Source: Terfezia claveryi (taxonomy: Eukaryota; Ascomycota; Pezizomycetes; Pezizales; Pezizaceae). From it: a DNA stretch of 64,000 bases. The notes under the pieces were generated by a model. That model was not told the origin of the DNA and searched no databases. It saw only the letters and a list, made by a program, of their open reading frames with translations. The translations under genes were made by a program, and so were the position numbers. The DNA lies in assembly GCA_015179025.1 (NCBI GenBank), contig WHUX01000052.1, positions 1-64,000 on the forward strand. Reading direction: 5' to 3'. How positions within the stretch are numbered: position 1 is the first letter of the stretch; each line of letters opens with the position of its first letter. Positions 34,585-43,909 of this stretch are shown piece after piece.

Positions 34585-35255
34585 TTAATCCTGTGTTTGT
34601 ACTTTGAAATCACCTCTTACAACCTCCGCATAACTTGGCAATTCCCCCTGTCCATTACTAGGCCCCACCTGTCCATTTCCTGGTGTTTGTTGCTGATAAT
34701 TTGTATACATTGCTGGTGGGTGTGGAGATGGGCTCTGTGGATGCTGCTGCTGAAATGCACCGTAGGCTGGATTTTGGTGCGGGGGAGGGGCCGGTGGATG
34801 TGCTTGTGGACATGGGGACGCACCATGGGGTGGCCTGCCTTGTGGGCCAAAGTAATAGATGTGAGGATGAGGATGAGGAGGGTATGAGGATTCGCTTTCG
34901 ATGGGATAATAACAGGGCTCTTCAGGGTATTTGGAGATGATGTACCAGGCGTGTAGCAGTCCGGGGAGCTGTGATGGAGTCAGCAGCCTTGTAGGAAGAT
35001 TTTGAGTGGGTTACTCACATAACCAAGGCAGCAGAGAGCGAAGTTGATTAAAGAATCAGCTGAGCATATACCTCGTTTTACCCAGACTGCAGCAAAAGCA
35101 TGTTAGTGAGCTCGAGATTGCCCTCCGAAGTTATTTGTTCTAGCGATGATCGATGATCGATGATCGGAAGCTGAGAGAACAGAAAACAGAAACTAACCAG
35201 CAAGTGGAGGAAACAGCACCGCAAGGAGCGCTAGAAAACTGTCTGTGGAGCACAT
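34585..35255 (-). CDS. Pmp3 family membrane protein with long tail (Sna3/Sna4-like), 169 aa
   Basis: Three exons: 35255-35198, 35086-35019, 34968-34585; introns of 111 and 50 bp. The spliced frame closes exactly. The N-terminus is classic Pmp3/UPF0057: MCSTDSFLALLAVLFPPLA, then WVKRGICSADSLINFALCC and PGLLHAWYIISKYPE, giving two membrane hairpin segments (about residues 5-20 and 27-50). Unlike the 55-aa Pmp3, it continues for about 110 residues rich in Pro, His, Tyr and Gln and ends GELPSYAEVVRGDFKV. In yeast, Pmp3 affects membrane potential and salt tolerance, while Sna3 and Sna4 are tailed relatives whose PY-type motifs recruit the Rsp5 ubiquitin ligase for vacuolar sorting. LPSY here is an LPxY-type candidate. 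Role by analogy. It shares a divergent promoter with PAN6. A pseudogene copy lies at 15761-16020. The tail is not visible as a long ATG-initiated frame and was missed by simple ORF calling. Confidence 0.9.
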
Positions 35256-35920
35256 CACTGACGCCGATGTGAATCTGGTTTGGCTGTATTTTGTTCTGTG
35301 TGAATGTTGCCTTGTGACCTTTCGCCTCTGCCCTGTAGCTTCTAGGTCGCAGCAACAGGAAAGGGTAGTCCGTAGGGTATGAAGTCCGACTGTGGTGGAG
35401 TTAACTCGATGTTGATAACGTAAGTGGAAGAGTGCGGAAAGAGTTGTTTTTGGATTCCAAGAGGAGGCAAGGTCAGGCGAGGGGGGGTGCTGGTGGGATG
35501 AAACTTGAAGCTTCGTCATCTCTAAGCCTCTTTGGTGTTACCGGCAGCGCCGAGCAGACGTACTAAGTCTGGCATTCTGCAAGCTCGAGTCATATCCGTT
35601 CAGCCATTGATATACCGGTATCTCGAGCTCTGCAAGTCCCGTAAAGCACTCCGACTGTATGGGTAATTGGCACCCTTCCACTGTACTCTACATAGCTCCC
35701 ATCCGAAGGCTTCCAGATCGCGCGGGCATAACCGACCGTAGAGTAGAGCTGACTAATCAATCACCTTAGCGCCTTTTTACGCATCCACGTGACGATGACG
35801 GTATGGGACAACCATGCGACTGTGATGTACTACGGGAAATTCTCCTCGTGAGCTTGATACCCTCTACATCATACCGAGTCTGGTTGCAGACTTCCCACCC
35901 CCTCTCATCCCTCCAGAGCC
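35256..35920. promoter_or_regulatory. Divergent promoter region between the Pmp3-like gene and PAN6
   Basis: The 665 bases between two start codons facing apart. The PAN6 side is C/T-rich just before the ATG (CCCACCCCCTCTCATCCCTC). No clear TATA box was seen on either side. Confidence 0.45.
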
Positions 35921-36955
35921 ATGGAATCCACCATGTCCTCTCCTGGAGGCACGCCCTTGCCATCCCACAGTCCCAACCCTATCCCGGTCTACAGCACCAT
36001 TCCCCCCCTTCGATCCCTCCGTCACCAAACCACCCTCTCTGGGCAAACCATCGGGCTGATCCCGACCATGGGAGCCCTTCACACTGGGCATCTCTCACTA
36101 ATTCTCCATGCCGCTCACCACAACCGGACACTCATCGTCTCTATATTTGTCAACCCCGCACAATTCGCCCCCCACGAAGACCTAGCAACCTATCCCCGTA
36201 CCCTCGAATCCGACCTCCAGCGGCTGCACAACCTCAATGCCCAACTAGACCTACAAGACCCAACCGGGACCGTTCTGGGGAGAATCGCCGGTGTGTTCCA
36301 CCCTGAGCCGGCAATACTATATCCCCGTGGGATCCCACTCGACCCAATGAAGCAACGGGGTGCATTTGTAAGCGTGGAGCCATTGAGTAAAAAGCTCGAG
36401 GGCGTTAGTCGACCACATTTCTTTCGTGGAGTAGCAACCGTATGTTCAAAGCTTTTCAACATCATCCAGCCTGACGCTGCGTACTTTGGTCAAAAGGACG
36501 TTCAGCAAACTATTGTTCTGAAAACTCTTGTTGCGGACCTCCATTTTCCAGTTAGAATCGTAGTATGCCCTACCGCTCGGGACCCAACGGACGGGCTAGC
36601 TTTGTCCTCACGGAATGTATATCTTGGCAAGACACGGAGGGCATACGCTGGGTGTTTATACCAGGCACTGGAGGCTGGGCGTAGGGTCTACGAAGATGGC
36701 CTGGAGAGGGGTGGGGTGGAAGCGAAAGAGATATTATCAGCTGCGATGATGGTGTTGAGGGTGTTTGTGGAGGAGGGAATGTTGGAGGTTGAGTATTTAA
36801 GTTTAGCGGAGAGTGGGGAGTTGGAGGAGTTTGAGCCGGAGGAGAAGGTCAATAGAGAGAGGGGTGAGGGGGCAGTGATGAGTGGAGCAGTAAGAATGCT
36901 GCCGATAGAGGAGGGGCAGGGTGTGGTGAGGCTAATTGATAACGTGATATTCTAG
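35921..36955 (+). CDS. PAN6: Pantoate--beta-alanine ligase (pantothenate synthetase), 344 aa
   Basis: Catalyses the ATP-dependent condensation of D-pantoate with beta-alanine to pantothenate, the last step before coenzyme A synthesis proper. Single exon, and length fits fungal members (bacterial enzymes are about 280). Signature motifs in order: GLIPTMGALHTGHLSLI (residues 45-61) with the HIGH-like HTGH, the pantoate-site FVNPAQFAPHEDLATYPR (76-93), RPHFFRGVATV (164-174), YFGQKDVQQ (188-196), and the KMSKS-equivalent DGLALSSRNVYL (224-235). It has inserts typical of fungal forms, such as the stretch between DLQRL and ILYPRG and an acidic C-terminal loop (ELEEFEPEEKV). The start at 35921 has a good context (GCCATGG); a second in-frame Met is four codons on. 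No organelle signal is obvious. Divergent from the Pmp3-like gene. Confidence 0.95.
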   Translation: MESTMSSPGGTPLPSHSPNPIPVYSTIPPLRSLRHQTTLSGQTIGLIPTMGALHTGHLSLILHAAHHNRTLIVSIFVNPAQFAPHEDLATYPRTLESDLQRLHNLNAQLDLQDPTGTVLGRIAGVFHPEPAILYPRGIPLDPMKQRGAFVSVEPLSKKLEGVSRPHFFRGVATVCSKLFNIIQPDAAYFGQKDVQQTIVLKTLVADLHFPVRIVVCPTARDPTDGLALSSRNVYLGKTRRAYAGCLYQALEAGRRVYEDGLERGGVEAKEILSAAMMVLRVFVEEGMLEVEYLSLAESGELEEFEPEEKVNRERGEGAVMSGAVRMLPIEEGQGVVRLIDNVIF

Positions 36956-39852
36956 AGTAAAGTAGAATATAGGGAATATGGTATACAATAGGTTCCTCTG
37001 AAACGCTTCAATCGCGCATTTTGGGTTTGCTATGCTTCTGGACTTCATTGATTTCATGCTTCTCAGTGCCCTCATAGATTGTTTGTTTCTCCTGCTTGTT
37101 TGCAATAGATCTAGTGTCAAAATACATCTTAAAGGCCAATCTAGGGCGCGTATATGTAAACCTCAGGGTAAGTTGCCTCAGCAGAACAGTTTGGTTACAA
37201 CGTTGAAACCGAGCGTGTTAGTCACAAGCTTAAGCCTGGAAGGTGCAGGAGTATCTATCGTACAAGAGCCTCTGAGAAGATATCTGATTTTTGCCCACTT
37301 CATGTTACCAAGATCGAAAAAGAATCAAATAGGTCATGGGACTTCCTACCCAAAGCACGGCGATAAAGTTACCTTGAATAAAATTTAAGTAAATTTGTAA
37401 GTGGTCTATTGTTTCCTTTAAATGTATATACTGGGCTGTATATGGTGAATTTAGCCTATGAGGTCCTGTGATGTGGTCTGTTTGCTACAAGATGGAATAA
37501 ATTTACAAGAATATTATACTGCTGCTGCTTTGAAGTTCAGGGTAACTAAGGAAGAGTAATCGTCAAGACTGACCTTTGGTACCTTACTTATGTGATCTGG
37601 CACTAGATAGACCCTCAAGGAGAAAACAGCGCGCGAATCAGCAATGTATCCTTTCGAAAGTAGTTATTTCAGTCAGGGAGGTCAAAACAAAAAACAAAAC
37701 GAGTTCACCTCAAGCCCCCCGCAGGGTTCCTGAGGCTACATCTCGGCCATTCGGCACCTGTCATTGGGGGTTTTCCCCGAGCTGAATGCGGAGTGTTTTT
37801 ATTCCGCACGCTCGGGGGATCGAACCCTGGCAGGTAGAACCCCACACCCCGGTGGACCTACGGATAGGTTAGTATACCGCTAGGCCACCGGGGAGTGGGT
37901 ATGATAAGAGTGATGCAACGTGAATGATGAATGGATGCTCTCTCAGTCTCTAGTCACAAGGCGGTGCCAGATGGGGTTGAAAACTCTGTATATTTCTAGT
38001 GGCAGACTCACTATCGCTTCGTGCTCATTTCTATAGCTTCTTAGACCGAGAATTGAAGATATGTCTTCGGTATAACTATTTACTTCCTCATTCTAGAGCC
38101 CTACAGCTTAATCAACACTTATTCCTACTGCTGCTGCCCTTATCTTTACAAATTCCTATTCCGAAACGCTGTTGACTAATACATATATAGTTGACTATGT
38201 TTGTTTCTAAGGTCGACCGGAGGAGGCCTCTAATATATATCTTAGTGTCTCGACCTGCCACTTCGCCATCGACTCCAAGACCAATTACACAGCATTCCCT
38301 AAGCCGGTATCTTGCATTAGAGGTGCTCAAATGCCCTTTTTTTTGGTGGTTTCGAAGGGTGTATTGTATGGGCTCACAGTGGGTCACAGTGGACACCGCG
38401 AACCTGGCCAGTCCACGGGATAGACGAAATGGTTGAGGGGCCACCAATGAATTTTTGAGAGGTGGGGAGTGGGGAGACTACAAGGGGGGCAGGAGGAGAG
38501 AGGAGGCAACACAGGTAGGATGGAGGACAGGTGGAGGAATAAGTAGGGGGTTGGGGTCACGGCTTAACGGCTAATGGTTTTTCCCATTTTTTCTCGCTAA
38601 CAATGGGCATCGTCTCGGGTCTCTCCTCTTAACTGCTACCTCTCCTCTCTGCTCTCGGCTAAGATCCTCCACCCCGCCGTTTAAGGATATCATTGATGGA
38701 ATAGCATCGACCTCAAAGACTCTAATACAGACACACACACGAGTATGATGGGCCAAGTACTGGTGCTATCTTATCCCGTTGCCGCATTGGTCGTACTCAA
38801 ATCCTATTCTGTGCACACGGGGAACAAGACCTTTTCCGAACAGAAAGAGCGCAATGAGAAGCACGCCTAAAGCAAAAGTAAGACAACTGCACTCCAACAC
38901 CCTGACTCTAGGGCCTTGTTGGAACAACGAAAATTAATACCTCTATGATCACCGCCGATGTTGCCAGGGGAATCGCCACCCACCGGAGATGGAATTTAGC
39001 AAAGGCATAATGTCGCAGTCGACTCTGGACTTTCACCAGTTCCCGGTAAATCCCAACCAGCTCCCAATTTTGCTAGAAACTCAGATGAACCTCGTTGTGC
39101 ATCATTAACTATACATCCACCTGAGGTGCAACCCGTCGTAGTTTCCTCTTGTTGGTTGTCTGTACGTACAATAGAATTCAACAGATAGCAGAAATGTAGG
39201 TGTATGATAGTCAAAGGCTGACCTGTCGCCGATTGAACGATCTGGCGAGGCTATGTATGCCATTATAAGATTCCGTGTACATGTGCCTGTGGCTGCCAGG
39301 TTACCAGCGGTTGCTTGGTGCTTGTGTTCTTTAAAGAGGGATCATATTGAGATAGTATAGCATGATCACTAAGAAATATTGGCTTTCAGTTGACCGTCAT
39401 CGTGTCATTCTGGTGACAAATGTTGATGAGTTGAGGTTGGAATAGAGTAGCCTTATTTAGTTTACCTATTAAGGCAGCGATATGTGGAGCGGCATGACAG
39501 AATGATCCAGGACTCAGCCACGAGAACAAACTCAACATGGACTCTAATAAGGCTAGGTAGAATAGTTCTAATTCAAAATCTTTTCATATTCTAAGTATGC
39601 AATATATAGTATGTAGATAGTCTGGTTGCATGACCCCTCCGTATTGGCGGGGCAGTCGGCCGAGTTGGGAACAGCCCCTCATTGGCTCAGCTGTAACGCC
39701 ACACCTTGACATTCGGCCGGAAACATCCGAATGTTTACTTACTCCAGATGGCGGATCCTTGTTTTCCAAGATGGGAGAGGTGTCAACTTTGTTAGAGCTT
39801 CGTGATATAAGTACACGGGGGCCGAATAATAAAGTAGATTGATAACGGAGTC
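36956..39852. other. Region between PAN6 and the paraoxonase-like gene
   Basis: No gene recognised. It contains the SINE described at 37682-37893 and a TA-GTCTGG terminus at 39620. G-rich DNA lies at 38460-38560. Short frames at 37032-37388 and 38112-38447 lack family features. Confidence 0.4.
37682..37893 (-). mobile_element. tRNA-derived SINE with two strong hairpins
   Basis: On the minus strand a pol III A box (TGGCCTAGCGGTAT) and a B box (GGGTTCGATCCC) are correctly ordered. The body ends in a T-rich tail (TTTTGTTTTTTGTTTTG). The head folds on itself: CCCCGGTGG-C-CTA pairs with TAG-G-TCCACCGGGG. A second hairpin follows the B box (CCCCGAGC..TGCGGA with TCCGCA..GCTCGGGG). The acceptor-stem pairing of a true tRNA is absent, so this is not a functional tRNA. 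Confidence 0.65.
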
Positions 39853-41314
39853 ATGGCTCCTCCAACAGCGCGCCGGAAAGTGGATGCTAGAGCAACAGAA
39901 GCGAAAGGATCACAACGGTAAATGCTGCATGCTCATATCTACGGGGAATTATTTGCTAACTGTGCCCTGGTATATCTGTAGGCCTGCCTGGCTCCTACCA
40001 CTTATCTCTACTGCGTTCACCCTCTCCCTTTTCTGGCGACAATTCTCCCAAAAGCCACCATTCTTCGGCGTCTCCGTCCCCGAGCCTAATAGCAACCCCA
40101 CCTGTTCTGTTCAGCACCGGGACATTCTTCACAATTGCGAGGACATCCGCTTACTTCCTAACGAATCCCCGTGGGCATTGTTATCCTGCGACAAAGGACG
40201 AAGACAGTGGTCCCCGATCTTCTCCGATTTCAGCGCCCACGCTGCAGAGGGAGAGCTATTTCTCTGGAATTGGAGAGATGCACAAGGTACACCACCAACC
40301 CTCCTCCCGTTCAAGGGAGCCACAAACGAGAATGGGACTACGGCTGGGGACTTCCACCCTCTTGGTGTGAGCATCGTTCCTGTTGAAGGGTCGAAGCATC
40401 GGATTTTTGTCGTGAACCAAGCGCGCATAGGGGGATTGATTGAAGTGCTGGATTTCGATATGGAGACGGCAAGTTTCACGTATATCCAGACCATCAGGAA
40501 TCGCCAGATCCACTCTCCCAACGCGGTTGTTGCGCTTGATAAGGATCATTTCTTCGTTACGACAGATATGTATTTTTCCCGTAACTGGGCTCCTGGTGTG
40601 GTGGTAGAAGCAGCACTAGGTCTTCCTCTCGGAGAGATCCTCTATGTAGCACTCACAGAGGACGGTGACGGGAAGAGAAGCGCAAGTGTCCAGCTTGTTT
40701 CGAAGATCGCGGTAGGCACAGGTATCGAAATCGACCGAGAGAGCAAAACTCTCTGGGCATCCTCCCTGAGCAATGGGATTTACGAATATAACTACGATTT
40801 CCAGCCTAAGAATACCGGGGTGACAGATACCCACAATGACCCCTTGTTCCCGATTACAGCTACTGCTAGTAAATTCATCCGCACCCCATTCTGGCCGGAT
40901 AATATTGTGTTTTCCCCCACGACGAAGAAATTGACTGTCTCGGGTATTGTTTCTATAAAAGGGTTCTTTACTAGCATGATTAGTCCCGAGGCGAGGAAGC
41001 CGAGTAGCTGGACTATTGAGTTATTGCCCAAGCTCAGCAGGCAGGAATTGACTACGGAGGAGGGGAGGAGGGAGATGAGTCTGCGATTGGCGGATCCGGC
41101 AAATAATGTGTTGAGGAGGGAGGAGATGAGATGGAGGACGGTGTTTTGGGATGATGGAACCACGTTTGGAGGGGTGTCGACGGGGAGTATTGTTGATTTC
41201 GGAAAGTATGTTGGAGTGAGCTTGATGGATAGGGGAGTGGTTGTTTGTGAGAACACACCAAGTGTGAGGGGCTGGCTGGTCAAAGAGAGGGAGGGGGTGC
41301 ATGAGGAGTTGTAG
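39853..41314 (+). CDS. Paraoxonase/arylesterase-like beta-propeller protein, 465 aa
   Basis: Two exons, 39853-39917 and 39982-41314. The 64 bp intron (GTAAAT, branch TGCTAAC, acceptor CTGTAG) joins GSQ-R-PAW in frame, and the ATG has good context (GTCATGG). Without splicing the frame would start at a poorer upstream Met. A membrane anchor (WLLPLISTAFTLSLFW, residues 25-40) follows a basic N-terminus, as in PON proteins. Family motifs: HNCEDIRLLPNE (72-83; Glu-Asp calcium site of PON1), HSPNAVVALDKDHFFVTTD (first calcium Asn kept but the next Asp replaced by Ala), LGLPLGEILYV, and WPDNIVFSP (Asp-Asn calcium pair). The strand normally carrying the second calcium Asn reads GIEIDRESKTLW. PON enzymes are calcium-dependent lactonases/esterases. 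With some ligands altered, activity here is uncertain, though the fold assignment is firm. Confidence 0.85.
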
Positions 41315-43174
41315 GACAAATCTATCTTGTTTTTGTTTTTGTTCTAGCCTAGGTATTTAAAATGAAGGCAATAATGTCAGATCACATTTAAGAACGGCAG
41401 CAACGGCAGCCCGTGTATATGTGCGAAGTGTCAGGATAGAAGCAGCAAACTTAGAAGTTTTGGGCCCTTAGTATCCGTTTCTAGAATTTACTCTAGTATT
41501 GAAATCCTTTTTTGGGGGGGGCCTGTGAGCCTTAGTCAGGTTGGTGAGACTTAGTCAGGTTGGTGAGACACACTAGGATTCCTGTCTTGGTCTCGTGGCC
41601 ATCCATATCCATGACTATCGAAACAGTTAGTTCCTTGCTTAAATAATAAGTACTATCTTTTAGGTGAAAGATATCCTTTACAGACTTCAGCACCCAATTT
41701 CTTTCGCGAAACCGTTGCAATATCAATATCTCTTGTGGGCATGATCCGGCTTTACTTTAGATACAGTCGATATTTGCTTCTGCAGTTCATTTACTAGAAG
41801 TAGACGCTCCGCCTCACAATGCCGAAATATCTTTTTTGGTAGTGTTGGAACATTTCTCGCTTTTTACTAACCTATATAATGTCAAAGCCTGGTGAACACC
41901 GAAGTGAAGGTTGCCCCGGGTGTGTCTATGGTATTATTGGGCCGTCTGTTCGACTAGCCCCAATGGTTCTCCAGATTTCGTGCTCTGGTCTGATCATCTC
42001 GCTTTAGGTTGCCGGATCTCATCTTGCTTTTTCCCGGGCCGTTATGTAAAAAATATGGCTTGTGTTATTCAATACACTATCTGGCAGGGCCTCCCGCTGA
42101 CAGGGCTTCCCGCTGACAACTGAAATGCCTCGAGTTTCTAGATGTGGACGGACAGTAAGAAAGTTTGTGAATGCAGGATGTAATTTATTAGAATCATGCG
42201 TTTGATGTGATCAGACACTGAATCGGATGGTTCCTGCATACATTTTAGATAAACTGACAACTGGGGCTGTTGGTATTATAAGTTACCCTGAACTGTCCAG
42301 TTTGATTGGAGATGCCGGTTGCCGGTCTTTTTACCCGTCTGATATGCAACTAACCAATTTGGTGCAGGAACAAAGACTAGAGATACCTTGGTTAAGAACC
42401 TTCGAAAACCAAACACGCGTGTTCTCGAATGAGCTACGATTGATGCGGTTTCACCTCCGTGTCTGGCGGTAAAATTACAAGTAACTACCGTCTAATCCTA
42501 ACTGGAAAACTCCCACGCTTGTACACAACAAAGCACAGCATTCTGGAAAGGCAAAAAAACTGCAACCGTATATCGAAAACGACAACTATCGTGCATGCTT
42601 TGAGATATCTCTGCATGCACGCCTTCAACAGACGATTTCGTCATAGGCTTCTAGGGTTAAACGTTGTCAGAGCCTCAGACAGGTGCCACAATTGCAAAAA
42701 CTTGAGACATTCCTCGATAGTTGGCCCCTACATCCTCTACCACGTACTGTGTGGGTCGACATGACACCCAACTATCCATTCGTCAAATTGCTCGACAGCT
42801 GTTCATGTGGAAGTTTATAGAATGGAGAAGGTGGGTAACCAATCCATAACAGTACTATGTCGGTTTGGGGGCCATGCTCCAAAGCCCTTTCCTTTTTCTT
42901 AAGCTCGTGTCTGTTTGATTCAGATAGGTTTCACTGAACCTAGGCTTAACTCGACAGCTCGACTCGGCGTCCGGTGGGTCCGGGTGGCCAATATCTGCAC
43001 AACAGCTCAATACCATGTCTTCCGGTTATTTCATTATCTGGTTCGTGCGTCGGTGGTCAGTTTGCTGGCAAGAGTTTAGATCTGATGATTTCTTTTTCTG
43101 ATTTTCGGACGTCGCAGCAGATGTACATTTAGATCTAGCTATTTATACCCAAATATCTTGCCCCGAAAGTACAA
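41315..43174. other. Intergenic stretch
   Basis: A perfect short tandem duplication lies at 41526-41570 (CTTAGTCAGGTTGGTGAGA twice), and a G8 run at 41514-41521. No gene was recognised. A TATA-like TATTTATACCC at 43139 sits shortly before the next ORF. Confidence 0.4.
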
Positions 43175-43909
43175 TTGAGCTGGAATCCTTATCGGAACAT
43201 TCTACTGTCAATCACATCGGCCAAAAACATCATATCCTCTCTAGAGCCAATATCAACGGCAACGGCGGCAACGGCAGCAACGGGGGTAGTGGAGACTGCT
43301 ACGGTGGTTTTTTTGGCGATGGCAACTATGATGCAGATCGGGCGAGGAACATATAGGGTGGAACGGCGACATTTAGACGACCCTCTCAAGCCATACCTTG
43401 CTCCGATCCGTTTTGATTTACCAAGCTTTCACATTGCCATCGAGTACTCGGCGGAACAACTTCCTATACTCCCACCGGTCGTCATCCACTACCCGAATGG
43501 AACTGGAGAGTTCAGCAGATACAGTGGGAGGTACATAAGCCCGGAAGCTTCCGCCATAAGTGGATGGAAATTAGAGGCGTCCACAGAGACAAGCCATATG
43601 GGCCCTACCTCGGACGATATTAAGGTCGTCAAGAAGCGAAAACGAGGAAAGGTTGAGAAGCCAGAAAAGTCTGAGAAGAAAGTGATTGTGAGGGAACCAC
43701 GGCGACCTAGAACCAACTCTGTTACAACAAAGCGTGTGAAGAGCTGCACCAGTGAAGGCAGCCCAAAGCCATCACCAGCAACAGAGTTGTCGCTGCAAGG
43801 TCAGCTAGAGCCCACAGTCAAATTAGAGCCTGTTGAGCATAAACACAACTTCATTCCAGCTCCAATAAGAATATTCCAGCATACGACAATTATCAAAGAG
43901 GAGCCATAA
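43175..43909 (+). CDS. Hypothetical basic, probably nuclear protein (up to 244 aa)
   Basis: I do not recognise the family. From about residue 57 the frame looks protein-coding: YRVERRHLDDPLKPYLAPI, then LPILPPVVIHYPNGTGEF and RYSGRYISPEASAISGW. A strongly basic stretch (VVKKRKRGKVEKPEKSEKK, about 150-168) is a likely nuclear localisation signal. The C-terminus carries two sumoylation-type psi-Lys-x-Glu sites (VKLEP and the terminal IKEEP). The first 55 residues are doubtful: in another frame the same DNA reads a Gly/Asn-rich stretch (NINGNGGNGSNGGSGD), so an intron or a different start is possible. Upstream TATA-like box. It could be a transcription-associated protein; that is a guess from composition alone. 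Confidence 0.5.
   Translation: MSWNPYRNILLSITSAKNIISSLEPISTATAATAATGVVETATVVFLAMATMMQIGRGTYRVERRHLDDPLKPYLAPIRFDLPSFHIAIEYSAEQLPILPPVVIHYPNGTGEFSRYSGRYISPEASAISGWKLEASTETSHMGPTSDDIKVVKKRKRGKVEKPEKSEKKVIVREPRRPRTNSVTTKRVKSCTSEGSPKPSPATELSLQGQLEPTVKLEPVEHKHNFIPAPIRIFQHTTIIKEEP

Noticed and set aside
35803..36306. 167-codon frame overlapping the PAN6 start
   Set aside because: Shadow frame of PAN6, whose conserved motifs fix the true reading frame.
37782..37893. Functional tRNA gene
   Set aside because: A and B boxes are present, but acceptor pairing and the cloverleaf are lacking; classed as a SINE.
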